Positions 12,987 through 13,363 of a stretch of 13,363 nt of DNA are shown here, one piece after another (positions within the stretch are counted from its first letter, which is position 1; every line of letters starts with the position of its first letter). The DNA comes from an uncultured bacterium. Its GTDB lineage: Bacteria; Cyanobacteriota; Vampirovibrionia; Gastranaerophilales; Gastranaerophilaceae. The notes under the pieces are model-generated. The model did no database searches and had not been told where the DNA came from. It worked only from the letters and a program-made list of their open reading frames with translations. The position numbers and the translations under genes are program-made. The stretch covers positions 1 to 13,363 of the forward strand of contig CASGAK010000103.1 of assembly GCA_949299435.1 (NCBI GenBank), in the 5' to 3' direction.

Positions 12987-13363
12987 ATGGGAATGGCAGC
13001 ATCACAAGCGAGATTACTGACGATAACGGCACGATTAAACCATATCGAGCTTGAGGCACAAAATGTTTCAAATGCCAAAATAAGATTGTCTGACAAAACC
13101 CAAGAGGCAAGTGATGAATATATAGCTGCGTTGAATAAGACGGAATATTTATACAATTATTATGACGGCAGCGGGGAAAAAATAAGCATGTCATTGACAG
13201 GTTCAGCCTTGACGACATATGGAGAGTTAAAAAATCAATATGGTCTGATAAATTCAGCCGGACAAATATTGGTAAGTGAATTAGATGCAAAAAATTATGA
13301 AACATCAAATACATTAGAAGAGTTTTTAGAGAAATACGGCGTCTTAGGAGAATTAGGCGAGGG
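12987..13363 (+). CDS. Hypothetical protein, N-terminal part, runs off the right edge
   Basis: The frame is open from ATG 12987 to the window end: 125 complete codons, no stop. The protein begins MGMAASQARLLTITARLNHI and continues as a mostly helical, polar sequence (ELEAQNVSNAKIRLSDKTQ, EYIAALNKTEYLYNYYD), then LTGSALTTYGELKNQYGLINSAG and an acidic stretch, SNTLEEFLEKYGV. No signal peptide or membrane helix is visible. I believe I have seen the MGMAASQARLL start in other uncultured gut bacteria, but I cannot name a function. AGGAAAGG lies 11 nt before the ATG (12969-12975), slightly far. A second in-frame ATG two codons on (12993) is the alternative start. It is divergent from nadD, with 123 nt between. 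Confidence 0.75.
   Translation, partial: MGMAASQARLLTITARLNHIELEAQNVSNAKIRLSDKTQEASDEYIAALNKTEYLYNYYDGSGEKISMSLTGSALTTYGELKNQYGLINSAGQILVSELDAKNYETSNTLEEFLEKYGVLGELGE

Noticed and set aside
12987..13080. Resemblance of ARLNHIELEAQNVSNAK to the N-terminus of flagellar hook/rod proteins (NNISNANT motif)
   Set aside because: The similarity is a few residues in a helical segment; no flagellar gene is nearby and the rest does not fit.
12976..13314. Minus-strand open frame opposite the right-edge gene
   Set aside because: Composition (His/Leu/Phe/Ser-rich) and lack of initiation signals indicate a shadow; the plus-strand frame has a ribosome binding site and normal coding character.

Overview
The window is an AT-rich (about 30% G+C by eye), densely packed bacterial chromosome segment. 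It uses the standard code, with TGA, TAA and TAG all acting as stops. There is no transposase, integrase, CRISPR array, tRNA or rRNA. Best guess for the source is a gut-type Gastranaerophilales/Vampirovibrionia (Melainabacteria) bacterium or a similar low-GC uncultured lineage. This rests on overall style only: low GC, a DnaJ with a reduced zinc module, and several short lineage-type proteins. It is an inference, not a demonstration.

Layout. Positions 1-457 hold the 3' end of an unrecognised plus-strand gene with an apparent +1 frameshift at a T5 run. Positions 491-2672 (minus) hold an MsbA-type ABC exporter followed by a small hypothetical gene. Positions 2803-3633 (plus) encode an eight-helix membrane protein that meets, stop codon on stop codon, a small Asn-rich protein gene (3630-3881, minus). 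Positions 4046-7104 (plus) form a probable three-gene unit: a strongly diverged PurD-like ATP-grasp protein, a DnaJ-like co-chaperone with one zinc site, and QueE. Positions 7106-12863 (minus) carry six co-oriented genes in order of transcription: nadD, yqeK, a large HerA-like/acidic/Tudor-like protein, def, fmt and aroH. Position 12987 to the right edge (plus) is the start of an unrecognised gene divergent from nadD.

How the genes fit together. def and fmt form the classic N-formyl-methionine module (overlapping by 11 nt), with the aroH chorismate mutase attached 3 nt later. nadD and yqeK are the familiar NAD-synthesis/Ap4A-hydrolase pair, overlapping by 20 nt. QueE belongs to the 7-deazaguanine (queuosine) pathway; the partner genes are not here. 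No intergenic gap exceeds about 165 nt.

Most notable points: (1) two genes without a Shine-Dalgarno, the PurD-like gene and nadD, each have a near-consensus promoter placed -35/N17/-10/N6/ATG, predicting leaderless mRNAs; (2) the PurD-like protein keeps the full PurD architecture but lacks many substrate- and metal-binding residues; (3) the large protein looks like a HerA/VirB4-type ATPase that has lost its Walker motifs and gained a long acidic linker plus a PcrA/UvrD-type C-terminal Tudor-like domain; (4) one convergent gene pair shares a CTAG as both stop codons inside a terminator-like hairpin.
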